Below are positions 45,800-54,597 of a DNA stretch of 64,000 nucleotides, piece after piece. Origin of the DNA: an uncultured Ectothiorhodospiraceae bacterium (lineage in GTDB: Bacteria > Pseudomonadota > Gammaproteobacteria > UBA6429 > Thiohalophilaceae); contig CAMYJG010000010.1 in assembly GCA_947258695.1 (NCBI GenBank), forward strand, positions 86,543-150,542. The letters are read 5' to 3'. Under the pieces are notes generated by a model that ran no database searches, had not been told where the DNA came from, and worked only from the letters and a program-made list of their open reading frames with translations. A program made the translations under genes and the position numbers. Within the stretch, counting starts at the first letter, position 1; every line of letters begins with the position of its first letter.

Positions 45800-46129
45800 A
45801 TGACAATTAAACTTAATACCAATGAAGCTCAATTCTTTTACGTAGAAGACTCAGAAATTCACGGTAAAGGACTGTTTGCCCGCACTGAAATTAAAGTCGG
45901 CACCTACCTGGGAGACTATGAAGGTCCTGAAACCACGGATAATGGTATGCATGTATTATGGACAGAAGACGAAGACGGTAACTGGATTGGTCGTGATGGT
46001 AAAAATGCGTTACGTTATCTGAATCATGATGTTCAGCCCTGCGCCGAATTTGATGGCTACGAATTATATGCAGTAGAGAATATCGAACAACACCAGGAAA
46101 TCACCATTGACTACGGCGAAGAGCCTTAA
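45800..46129 (+). CDS. Small SET-domain protein (putative lysine methyltransferase)
   Basis: 109 residues, nearly all SET domain: FYVEDSEIHGKGLFARTEIK (start of SET, G-x-G), LRYLNHDVQPCAEF (the N-H motif that binds SAM) and ELYAVENIEQHQEITIDYGE (catalytic Tyr region, with YGE). It lacks pre- and post-SET zinc motifs. SET proteins are typical of eukaryotes but occur in scattered bacteria. Substrate unknown. It is followed by a palindromic repeat and hrpA. Confidence 0.85.
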   Translation: MTIKLNTNEAQFFYVEDSEIHGKGLFARTEIKVGTYLGDYEGPETTDNGMHVLWTEDEDGNWIGRDGKNALRYLNHDVQPCAEFDGYELYAVENIEQHQEITIDYGEEP

Positions 46130-46143
46130 ACACAAATTTCCCC

Positions 46144-46255
46144 GTCATTACGAGGGAATAAAATGACCGCGGTAATCTTATAGTAAAGATATAATGCCCA
46201 TGAGATTGCCACATTAATACTGAAAAAAGAGCTTTCAGTATTAACTCGCAATGAC
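46144..46255. repeat. Variant GTCATTGCGAG-family repeat with nested hairpin
   Basis: 112 bases with ends GTCATTACGAG and CTCGCAATGAC. Inside the right half is a perfect 12-bp hairpin, TTAATACTGAAA/TTTCAGTATTAA (46214-46244). It separates the SET gene from hrpA. Confidence 0.82.
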
Positions 46256-46295
46256 CGAACCCTTCTAAATTAATACCTTAAAACATTCTCTCTTA

Positions 46296-49200
46296 ATGTC
46301 TAACCACAACAAGCAGCTAAAACCGTTAATCCAGCAATGTATGTTGTCTGATCGATTTCGTTTCACAAAAAGTCTTAGTGCATTAAACAAATCAGCTAAC
46401 GATCAAAAGTTAACCCAATTAGAACAACAAATTCAGAGCTCAATTCAGCTTGCGGAAAAACGTGACTCGGCAAAACCCAAGCCGAGTTTTCCTGCCAATT
46501 TACCGGTAAACGAAAGGCTTGATGATATCTGTAAAGCGATCGATGAAAACCAGGTCATTATCCTTTGTGGTGAAACCGGCTCAGGTAAAACGACCCAGTT
46601 ACCGAAAATTTGTTTAAAAATGGGTCGCGGTACTTTTGGCATGATTGGCCATACCCAGCCACGTCGAATCGCGGCACGCAGTGTTGCCAGTCGAATCGCT
46701 GAAGAACTCAATTCCGAAATCGGTGACAGTGTTGGTTATAAAATTCGTTTTGCAGATAAGCTAAATAAAAACAGTCACATTAAAGTGATGACGGATGGCA
46801 TTCTATTAGCAGAAATTCAAAACGATCCTTTCTTACAGCAATACGATACATTAATTATCGATGAAGCTCATGAACGTAGTCTTAATATCGATTTTATTCT
46901 GGGCTACCTGAAGCAGTTATTACCCAAACGTCCTGATTTAAAAATTATTATCACCTCCGCCACCATCGACCCGGAACGTTTTGCTAAACATTTTGAAGAT
47001 GCTCCCATTATTGAGGTATCTGGCCGCACCTATCCTGTTGAAGTACGTTATCGTCCACTCAATACTGAGGATGAAAAAGAAAATCTAAAAGATCAACAGC
47101 AAGCTATTTTAAACGCAGTCGATGAGCTCAGTCATGAAGGAACGGGGGATGTACTGGTCTTTTTAAGTGGCGAACGACAAATACGCGAAACGGCAGAAGC
47201 ATTACGTAAACACCACCCTGATAAAACCGAAATCATTCCACTTTTTTCAAGACTCAGCAGCGCTGAACAACAAAAAGTATTCAAGTCACATAGCCTGCGC
47301 AGAATTATACTCGCTACCAACGTAGCAGAAACATCGCTGACTATTCCGGGAATACAGTATGTCATTGATACCGGCTATGCACGTATCAGTCGTTATAGTT
47401 ATCGAACCAAGGTACAACGTTTGCCGATTGAAAAAATATCTCAGGCCAGCGCTAACCAGCGTAAGGGTCGTTGCGGAAGAACCAGTAACGGCATATGCAT
47501 TCGATTATATTCAGAGGATGATTTTAATAACCGTTCTGTCTTTACCGATGCCGAAATATTACGCACAAACCTGGCCAGCGTTATATTACAAATGCATAAC
47601 ATTCGCCTTGGTGATATTGAAAAATTTCCCTTTATCGATAAACCCGATGCACGATTAATTAAAGACGGCTACCAGTTGCTTGAAGAACTACAGGCAATGA
47701 AAAACAAAAGCATTACCCGCATTGGTAAGCTTTTATCACGTTTCCCAATCGATCCTCGGTATGCACGCATGCTGATCGCAGCGAATGAATTTTCCAGTTT
47801 AAATGAAGTTTTAATTATCGTCAGCGCATTAAGCATTGCAGATCCACGTGAACGGCCTATGGATAAACAACAACAAGCTGACCAGGCGCATTCACAATTT
47901 AAAGATGAAAAATCAGACTTCGCTGCTTTCATTAACTTATGGAATTACTACCAGGAGCAACGGCAACACCTCTCACAAAATAAGTTGCGAAAGCTATGTA
48001 AAAAAAGTTTTCTTTCGTATACACGCATGTTGGAATGGCGTGATATTCATAGCCAGTTACTCAATCAATGTAATGATGTTAAGTACAGGATAAATACAAC
48101 AGCGGCTGGTTACGATGCTATTCACCAGGCCATGTTAAATGGGCTACTTAGTCATGTCGGATTTAAAAATGAAGATGGTGAATACCAGGGCGCAAGAAAT
48201 ACCGTGTTTGCTATTTTTCCGGGTTCAAGCTTACGAAAAAAACGCCCGCAGTGGATCATGGCTGCTGAAATGCTGGAAACACAACGCCACTATGGCCTGA
48301 CTGTTGCTCAAATAGACCCCAGCTGGCTAGAAAAACAAGCGAGTCATTTAATTAAGAAATCATATTTTGAAGCGCACTGGGAAAAGCGCCCTGCTCAAAT
48401 TGCCGCGTATGAAAAATCAACCTTGTATGGTCTTGTGATCAACCCAAGAAAGAAAGTCAATTACGGTCCAATTGATCCAGTATTATCTCGTGAACTCTTT
48501 ATTCGTGGTGCATTCGTTAACAGGGAATACTCCGGTCATGCTGCCTTTTTTAAACATAACGAAGAGTTATTTACAGACATTGAAAAACTTGAACATCAAT
48601 CACGTCGCCAGGATGTGCTGGTTGATGATGAAGTAGTCTACCAGTTTTATGATGAACGCATAGCTGCCGGGATATATAACAGTAAAAAGTTTGATAGCTG
48701 GCGTAAACAAGCAGAAAAAGACAACCCGGAGTTATTATTTCTGAACCGGGAATACCTTATGCAACACAGTGCCGGCGATATCACTGAGGAACAGTATCCC
48801 AAGCAACTCAAGGTAAATAATATGTCTTTACCACTGAGTTATCATTTTGAACCGGGCAGTGAAGATGATGGTGTTACCTTAACCGTCCCGCTTACTGCAC
48901 TGAATACCCTCAACCCTGTGCAATTTGAGTGGTTGATCCCAGCTTTGCTTAGAGAAAAAATTACACAACTGATAAAAACCCTGCCAAAGAATACCCGGAA
49001 AAATTTTGTGCCTGCACCGCAATATGCTGATGCATGTATTGAGGCTATTCATGATCGTTCAGCACCATTAATTTATACCATTAGCGAACAACTCTCGAAA
49101 ATGTCCGGTATTAATATCAGTGATGATGCCTGGCAAGCAGACACGCTTGATCCACATTTCTTTATGCGCTTTGATATCCGTGATCAAAATAATCATAGTA

Positions 49201-50153
49201 TCGCAAGCGGACGTGATTTAATCGAGTTACAGCAATCACTTAGTCATGAAGTATCAAAGCAATTTAGCAACCATATCAACTGGGATATTGAACAACATAA
49301 TATTACCCAGTGGGACTTTGCTGATATTCCCGAAGTAATGAATAAAACCGTAAACCAGCTCGAAGTAAAAGGCTTTCCCGCGCTACAGGATGAAGAAAAC
49401 AGTGTCTCGATCGTGATTGTTGATACCGAAGAGCAAGCTGCGGCCATTCATCATGACGGTTTAAAACGGTTGTTTAAACTTTCCCTGAAACAGGAAATCA
49501 AGTACCTGATCAAAAACCTGCCAGGTATACAGAAAATCTGTATGAGTTATAACAGCTTTGGCAGTTGTAATGACCTAAAACAATCGATCATAGATGCCGG
49601 CATCGAGGAAAGCTTTTTTACAGGAAATAATAACATCAGGACAAAGACCGATTTTGAAAACAGGTTACAACAAGGACGCAATAATCTAATTAGTAATACC
49701 AACGAAGTCTGCAATATATTAGGCCAGGTATTTGAGCTATACAGCAATATTAAAAAAAAGTTAAAGAAAAGTAATAAACCCAACTGGCTGGTCAGCTTAA
49801 ATGATATACAATCACAACTAGACCACCTGGTTTATGAAGATTTTGTTTACTTTACGCCGATAGAATATCTTAAAAATTACCCACGTTACCTACAAGCAAT
49901 TCAGCAACGTCTCGACAAACTACAGCAAGCAGCTGATCGTGATCGTCAATACTGCAATATGCTAAGCCAATACTGGGAACACTTTGTAGAGTTAAATGAC
50001 GAGTATTATGACAATCCTGTTTTTTCGCTTTATCGCTGGATGTTAGAAGAATTCAGGGTATCTCTCTTTGCCCAGGGTTTAAAAACACAAATGCCTGTTT
50101 CAGAAAAACGAATCGAAAAACAGTGGCAGGAAGTAAAGAAAATACTCAACTAA
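46296..50153 (+). CDS. hrpA: ATP-dependent RNA helicase HrpA
   Basis: 1285 residues, the full length of the family. Walker A GETGSGKTT (92-100), DEAH box (IIDEAHERS, about 187-195), ITSATIDPERF, and motif VI QRKGRCGRTSNG. The DUF3418-type C-terminal region (from about 690) is present. HrpA resolves stalled or collided ribosomes in E. coli. Own promoter region lies within the repeat-containing spacer. Confidence 0.95.
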   Translation: MSNHNKQLKPLIQQCMLSDRFRFTKSLSALNKSANDQKLTQLEQQIQSSIQLAEKRDSAKPKPSFPANLPVNERLDDICKAIDENQVIILCGETGSGKTTQLPKICLKMGRGTFGMIGHTQPRRIAARSVASRIAEELNSEIGDSVGYKIRFADKLNKNSHIKVMTDGILLAEIQNDPFLQQYDTLIIDEAHERSLNIDFILGYLKQLLPKRPDLKIIITSATIDPERFAKHFEDAPIIEVSGRTYPVEVRYRPLNTEDEKENLKDQQQAILNAVDELSHEGTGDVLVFLSGERQIRETAEALRKHHPDKTEIIPLFSRLSSAEQQKVFKSHSLRRIILATNVAETSLTIPGIQYVIDTGYARISRYSYRTKVQRLPIEKISQASANQRKGRCGRTSNGICIRLYSEDDFNNRSVFTDAEILRTNLASVILQMHNIRLGDIEKFPFIDKPDARLIKDGYQLLEELQAMKNKSITRIGKLLSRFPIDPRYARMLIAANEFSSLNEVLIIVSALSIADPRERPMDKQQQADQAHSQFKDEKSDFAAFINLWNYYQEQRQHLSQNKLRKLCKKSFLSYTRMLEWRDIHSQLLNQCNDVKYRINTTAAGYDAIHQAMLNGLLSHVGFKNEDGEYQGARNTVFAIFPGSSLRKKRPQWIMAAEMLETQRHYGLTVAQIDPSWLEKQASHLIKKSYFEAHWEKRPAQIAAYEKSTLYGLVINPRKKVNYGPIDPVLSRELFIRGAFVNREYSGHAAFFKHNEELFTDIEKLEHQSRRQDVLVDDEVVYQFYDERIAAGIYNSKKFDSWRKQAEKDNPELLFLNREYLMQHSAGDITEEQYPKQLKVNNMSLPLSYHFEPGSEDDGVTLTVPLTALNTLNPVQFEWLIPALLREKITQLIKTLPKNTRKNFVPAPQYADACIEAIHDRSAPLIYTISEQLSKMSGINISDDAWQADTLDPHFFMRFDIRDQNNHSIASGRDLIELQQSLSHEVSKQFSNHINWDIEQHNITQWDFADIPEVMNKTVNQLEVKGFPALQDEENSVSIVIVDTEEQAAAIHHDGLKRLFKLSLKQEIKYLIKNLPGIQKICMSYNSFGSCNDLKQSIIDAGIEESFFTGNNNIRTKTDFENRLQQGRNNLISNTNEVCNILGQVFELYSNIKKKLKKSNKPNWLVSLNDIQSQLDHLVYEDFVYFTPIEYLKNYPRYLQAIQQRLDKLQQAADRDRQYCNMLSQYWEHFVELNDEYYDNPVFSLYRWMLEEFRVSLFAQGLKTQMPVSEKRIEKQWQEVKKILN

Positions 50154-50273
50154 TATTTAATACTAACGGCAATTTGTCGTCTGATATTTTCATCTAACCT
50201 TTATAAACTTCACGCCTGTCCTTACCGCCCCTATGAGAAAAAAGCATATTCATTTACATGTAATTTATTTATC

Positions 50274-51155
50274 TCAAACTATATCTAATAAGGCACCTTC
50301 TAATTTTTTGTATTTAAATTGATAACCTGCATCCAGTGCCTTTGCGGGCACCACTTTCTTTCCCGCCAATAATATTTCTTCACCCATTTGCCCCATCAAG
50401 AATTTTATTGCTAACGATGGCATTGGTAACAAGGTGGGTCGTTTAAGGACTTTGCCAAGAGTTTTAGTAAATTCTAGATTGGTGACCGGATTTGGAGATG
50501 TGCCGTTAACAGCACCATTTAAGTTATTATTTTCAATGCAATACAAAATAATACCAACCAGGTCATCTAAATGAATCCATGGCATCCATTGTTTTCCATC
50601 GCCAATTTTTCCACCTAATCCTAATTTAAAAGGTAAAAGCAATTTACTTAATGCCCCACCATCTTTACCCAGCACAATACCTGTACGCAGCAAACACGTT
50701 CTTATTCCAAAATTTACGGCCTGTAAGGCCGTTGTTTCCCATTGCTGGCATAATTGGCTGGAAAAACTATTATCACCTTCTAGCGTCTCATCCACATCGC
50801 TGTCAGAGACACCAATGCCATAGTAACCAATCGCTGAACCACTAATTAATAATTTAGGTTTGTGTTCTGTCATTTCTAAATAAGTAATTAAGTTTTGTGT
50901 TGTTTCAATCCGGCTATTGATAATCCGTTGTTTTTGTTGCTCACTCCAGCGCTTATCTGCAATTGGTTCACCGGCTAAATTAATCACGACATCTATATTA
51001 TTCTTTAGTTGTGCCAATTCAGAAATTCCTATCATAGGTGCTTTGATTGATTCAGGGTGTCGAGTGACAATCGTTATATGATGATTTTCTTCCCTTAAAC
51101 GAGTGCTAACAGCAGAGCCGATAAATCCTGTTCCACCTGTGATTAAAATATTCAT
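50274..51155 (-). CDS. NAD-dependent epimerase-like protein, TIGR01777 (YfcH) family
   Basis: 293 residues. Rossmann start ILITGGTGFIGSAVSTRL, VINLAGEPIADKRWSEQQK, SGSAIGYYG (Y of the SDR pair), WMPWIHLDDLVG and the C-terminal DUF1731 part (LLAGKKVVPAKALDAGYQFK). Substrate unknown; the family is widespread. Confidence 0.9.
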   Translation of the reverse strand: MNILITGGTGFIGSAVSTRLREENHHITIVTRHPESIKAPMIGISELAQLKNNIDVVINLAGEPIADKRWSEQQKQRIINSRIETTQNLITYLEMTEHKPKLLISGSAIGYYGIGVSDSDVDETLEGDNSFSSQLCQQWETTALQAVNFGIRTCLLRTGIVLGKDGGALSKLLLPFKLGLGGKIGDGKQWMPWIHLDDLVGIILYCIENNNLNGAVNGTSPNPVTNLEFTKTLGKVLKRPTLLPMPSLAIKFLMGQMGEEILLAGKKVVPAKALDAGYQFKYKKLEGALLDIV

Positions 51156-51228
51156 TTGATATACCTGATAATTATCTAATTCTTACAATTCTAACGTATT
51201 AATAACTAAAATAGACAGCATATTTAAC

Positions 51229-52008
51229 TTAAGTCTGTTTCCGACACAATACATGGATATAACGCGCCAGTGAACAGTAGGGCTCTTGCCTGGAAAAACG
51301 TTTCTCTAACTCAAGCAAATCACCCTCATCAATCTGTTTTCGACGCTCGCGATGAATTCCATCATAAAAAACACGCACTCCACTTTTTGAAATAATGTCT
51401 AATTTATTCTGTTTTAACCACTGATAAACATCGTCTGGATCTTGTGGGTTTATCGGCGTCAATGTTTTTCCTTCGCCAGCCAGGCTGTCATTTAAAATAT
51501 GATCAAAATTACCGTGGGTCAGGTTTTGATAAATTAAACCCGTTCGACTGTAAAACATCAGCGAAAAATATCCACCCGGTTTAATGAAAGGCAATAACGT
51601 TTCCAAGGTCTGTTGTGGTTCGGCTAACCATTCCATAACGGCATGAGATAACACAAGATCATATTGCGAATTTATGTGTTTTGATAATTCCTGTACAGGG
51701 CAATGGATAAACTCTGCACAGTTGTCCAGTGCATTCTCAGAAAATAATTTTTTTGCATCTTCAAGCATATTCGCTGATATCTCACATAAAGTGAGCTGAT
51801 GATTTTTTTTAGCCAATTGCAAAGAAAAATTTCCTTGTCCCGCACCTGCATCTAAAATAGCCAATCCACCACTTTCAATTTCGGGAAGCTGCTCAACTAA
51901 ATCACGCCATAAAATATTTAACCTTATCTGGCCCTTCAGGGTTTTATAGATATTTTTCCTAAACCGGGATGATAGGTTATCGAAATTCTGATCCGTTTTT
52001 ATTGTCAT
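51229..52008 (-). CDS. cmoM: tRNA 5-carboxymethoxyuridine methyltransferase CmoM (SmtA)
   Basis: 259 residues, matching E. coli CmoM: NFDNLSSRFRKNIYKTLKGQ, LDAGAGQGNFSLQLA (SAM), LSHAVMEWLAEP, YFSLMFYSRTGLIYQNL, GNFD and YCSLARYIHVLCRK. It methylates cmo5U34 to mcmo5U. Together with trhP, cmoA and cmoB it completes most of this pathway within the window. Confidence 0.92.
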   Translation of the reverse strand: MTIKTDQNFDNLSSRFRKNIYKTLKGQIRLNILWRDLVEQLPEIESGGLAILDAGAGQGNFSLQLAKKNHQLTLCEISANMLEDAKKLFSENALDNCAEFIHCPVQELSKHINSQYDLVLSHAVMEWLAEPQQTLETLLPFIKPGGYFSLMFYSRTGLIYQNLTHGNFDHILNDSLAGEGKTLTPINPQDPDDVYQWLKQNKLDIISKSGVRVFYDGIHRERRKQIDEGDLLELEKRFSRQEPYCSLARYIHVLCRKQT

Positions 52009-52050
52009 ATCAGCAAGTAGTTTCTAATTGTTTTCTATATAATCTATAGT

Positions 52051-52683
52051 ATGTCTTTAATCACAAAAATAAAACAGCACCAATCACAGTTAAAAAAATG
52101 TCAGCAATGTCCGGATATGTTTGGTCCGGCGGTCTCGGGTAAAGCGCTGATTTCACCTGTTATGCTAATTGGACAAGCCCCTGGCGACAAAGAAATTCTT
52201 ATCCCTAAACCTTTTGCCTGGACTGCGGGAAAAACATTATTTAAATGGTTCAATTCAATTGGGCTGACCGAAGAAGAATTCAGAAATTTAATCTATATGT
52301 CAGCCGTGTGTCGTTGTTTTCCCGGTAAAAAAACCAAAGGTGGTGATCGGGTACCCAATAAAACCGAAATTAAAACCTGTTCTCGCTGGTTAAATCGTGA
52401 AATTGAATTACTTCAACCTAAATTAATCTTACCGGTTGGTAAGCTAGCCATTTCCCAGTACCTTGAAGTAAAGAAACTCACCGACGTCATTGGCAAGGTT
52501 CACTCAACCAAACTCAATGGTTTAGCAGTTGATATGATCCCCTTGCCACATCCTTCCGGCGCATCGACCTGGCACATCACTGAACCAGGCAAATCTCTGC
52601 TACAAAAAACACTAAAGCTTATAAAAGCCCATCCAGTTTGGCAGGAAGTACTGAGAAATAAAAAAGGGACTATTAAAAAATAG
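52051..52683 (+). CDS. Uracil-DNA glycosylase family protein with Fe-S cysteines
   Basis: 210 residues. Motif 1 is GQAPGDKE (41-48); the second motif is LPHPSGASTW (H167-P-S). Cys at 17, 20, 87 or 89 and 110 match the four-Cys iron-sulfur layout of family 4/5 enzymes (CQQCP, AVCRCFPGK, KTCSRWL). It likely excises uracil or other damaged bases. Motif 1 has Asp where family 4 usually has Glu or Asp two places on, so the exact class is open. Its stop codon lies inside the terminator of the opposite gene. Confidence 0.85.
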   Translation: MSLITKIKQHQSQLKKCQQCPDMFGPAVSGKALISPVMLIGQAPGDKEILIPKPFAWTAGKTLFKWFNSIGLTEEEFRNLIYMSAVCRCFPGKKTKGGDRVPNKTEIKTCSRWLNREIELLQPKLILPVGKLAISQYLEVKKLTDVIGKVHSTKLNGLAVDMIPLPHPSGASTWHITEPGKSLLQKTLKLIKAHPVWQEVLRNKKGTIKK

Positions 52684-52688
52684 TCCCT
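52661..52688 (-). terminator. Terminator of the rhodanese gene, overlapping the glycosylase 3' end
   Basis: AGGGACTATT/AATAGTCCCT (10-bp perfect stem, four-base loop) followed on the minus strand by a run of T. It is 31 bases past the rhodanese stop and encodes the last residues and stop of the glycosylase on the plus strand. Confidence 0.75.
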
Positions 52689-52718
52689 CTTATTGACAGT
52701 CAAATTGCTAACGATTAA

Positions 52719-53693
52719 TTATTCCATTTTCAATTTGACAACATCATTTTTTTCTAAGGTCCATTGATGCATTGAGCCATCATACATTTTTACATTCTTA
52801 TTACCCATTAACTCACTTAGCACAAACCAGCTTCCTGTTGCCAGGTGACCACTATTACAGTAGGTAACAGATTTCTTATCGGTTGAAATACCCATTTGCT
52901 CAAACAATGATTTTGAATCAGATACTTTCAAAAATTTTGCCGGCATTTTAGTGGAGAGTAATTCATTTGGGTAAGGTTTTGCACCAGGTATGTGACCATT
53001 TGCATAAACGTATGATTTTTTACGCCATGTACCCAAATATAAACTAATCGCACGCGTATCGACTAATTGCGTTTTAGATTTTACCGCTGCGGCGACATCT
53101 TTGCTGGTAGCTAGAATTTCTTTACGTTCTGCCGTTGAAACCCAGTTACCTTTTCTCGCTTTGCTTGCTTTTGTACTGACTTTCCGCTTATCAATAATCC
53201 ACTGCGCCATGCCGCCATTTAATATAGCCATATTATCATGCCCATAATATTTCATTTGCCAATAAAAGCGGGTGGCCATAGTTAAATGCCCATTATTTTC
53301 ACCTTTAGACACGATAACGATCTTGCTATCCTTATTCACGCCAGACGCCTGCAGCAATTTTTCAAATGCTTCTTTCCCAACCCGCATTTTTTGCACCGTT
53401 TGGCCATTAACTTTAATTTTTGTTCTTAACTTTTTATAGTTAACCAAAGTTGAACCGGGAATATGCCCTCCCACTTTTTTAAGTTTCGACTTACCTGTTT
53501 TTTTGTTTTTTTTAAATACTGGCTTTTTAGTAAAACTTTTTACATCTTTTCTTATATCAAGAATCACCACGCTGTCTTTATTTTTTGCTAACCAGTCAGT
53601 TTCAACAAGCGGTCCTGGTAGGTTTACCGCGTGAGCCATATTCACCCAGAATAAAGCAAATGTACTAACTAACACTGATTTAAAAATTTTCAT
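52719..53693 (-). CDS. Periplasmic tandem-rhodanese sulfurtransferase (SseA-like)
   Basis: 324 residues from ATG 53693 (AGGTG upstream). Signal peptide ending about MAHA-VN. Two rhodanese domains: the first inactive (VSKGENNG, no Cys), the second with catalytic Cys in VTYCNSGHLATG (about 279). The loop CNSGHLAT differs from the CRxGxx(R/T) of typical thiosulfate sulfurtransferases. Export and the nearby YedE/TsuA gene suggest periplasmic sulfur chemistry on thiosulfate or polysulfide. Confidence 0.88.
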   Translation of the reverse strand: MKIFKSVLVSTFALFWVNMAHAVNLPGPLVETDWLAKNKDSVVILDIRKDVKSFTKKPVFKKNKKTGKSKLKKVGGHIPGSTLVNYKKLRTKIKVNGQTVQKMRVGKEAFEKLLQASGVNKDSKIVIVSKGENNGHLTMATRFYWQMKYYGHDNMAILNGGMAQWIIDKRKVSTKASKARKGNWVSTAERKEILATSKDVAAAVKSKTQLVDTRAISLYLGTWRKKSYVYANGHIPGAKPYPNELLSTKMPAKFLKVSDSKSLFEQMGISTDKKSVTYCNSGHLATGSWFVLSELMGNKNVKMYDGSMHQWTLEKNDVVKLKME

Positions 53694-53773
53694 ATTAAAC
53701 ACCTTCTATTAATTTTTAATACTCTGATTATAGTAATGAATGATATTTCTGCTTGTCTTTTGTAGACATTTTT

Positions 53774-54373
53774 TTACTGCAGTTGTTCTTTTAAATTAAT
53801 CGTTGTTTCTGATAATAAATAAATATCCTTATTTTGTCTTATATCAATCCCATCAGCTAAATTTTTCATTTTATTCAGTATCTTATCGCGATTCTTTAAT
53901 AACTCTCTTACGCTATTCTTATCCAGGCTAAGTAATGACAACAGCCAGCACTCGGTCAATTCAGTTTGCGAGTCATAAGGAATATCCCGTAGTTTATCAG
54001 CTAATAGTTCAGCATCTTGCCAGCTTTCTCCAGTTACCCACTGGTTTACGGTAAACCAACCAAGCGGTTGGCCCATGTCATCCATCGCTAATGCAACCAG
54101 ATGAGCCCACTCTTCAGGTTCATTTTTAGTGCGGACAAAAATATGAAAGTGACCGTGCTCTCCCGGAAAATTATGATTACCCGCCCGCGTAGCCGGATGA
54201 CAATGATAATAAGCCCGCCAACCTGACTGGTTAAATTGTAATAAATCAGCAGGGTATTTTTTGTTTTCTTCTACTGCTTTATCGCAACTAATCACCTGCA
54301 AGACAGGATTGGTTTCATTTTCAGCCAGCTCGAGTAAACAGCGGATAAATGACTCCCTGGCTGAATTTGGCAA
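53774..54373 (-). CDS. DUF6969-like protein
   Basis: 199 residues. Conserved-looking motifs GWRAYYHCHPATR, GEHGHFHIFVR and LGWFTVNQWVTGE, with His residues that could bind a metal; I associate this with DUF6969, from memory. TTG 54373 starts just after the stop of the Cys-repeat peptide, with GGTGA upstream. Third gene of the YedE/TsuA operon. Function unknown. Confidence 0.7.
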   Translation of the reverse strand: MPNSARESFIRCLLELAENETNPVLQVISCDKAVEENKKYPADLLQFNQSGWRAYYHCHPATRAGNHNFPGEHGHFHIFVRTKNEPEEWAHLVALAMDDMGQPLGWFTVNQWVTGESWQDAELLADKLRDIPYDSQTELTECWLLSLLSLDKNSVRELLKNRDKILNKMKNLADGIDIRQNKDIYLLSETTINLKEQLQ

Positions 54374-54375
54374 AT

Positions 54376-54597
54376 TTAGTCACCTAGGCCGCAAGGCGAA
54401 CTGTCTGAATCGTCTGAATCCATCGAACAGGGTGATTCCGATCCCATGCCACAAGGACTTTCTTCTTCATCACTCATATATTGTTCCTCTGAACTCGGAA
54501 CAGGATCAGGCAAGCGGTGCTTAGTATGATCAATCGCAACAGCGATTGCTGCCAGGCTAAGTGCTGAGCCAACGATTAAACGATTTGTTTTTTTCAT
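54376..54597 (-). CDS. Small acidic protein with SPCGMG-type repeats
   Basis: 73 residues. N-terminal hydrophobic segment (NRLIVGSALSLAAIAVA) as a signal or anchor, then an acidic, Ser-rich tail with three Cys repeats: SPCGMG, SPCSMD, SPCGLG. ATG overlaps the transporter stop (ATGA), so it is coupled. Single spaced Cys in repeats could carry sulfur or metal outside the membrane. No family recognised. Confidence 0.75.
   Translation of the reverse strand: MKKTNRLIVGSALSLAAIAVAIDHTKHRLPDPVPSSEEQYMSDEEESPCGMGSESPCSMDSDDSDSSPCGLGD

Noticed and set aside
52719..53693. Rhodanese as TrhO, the alternative U34 hydroxylase
   Set aside because: It has a signal peptide and two rhodanese domains, unlike cytosolic TrhO; SseA-like is a better fit.
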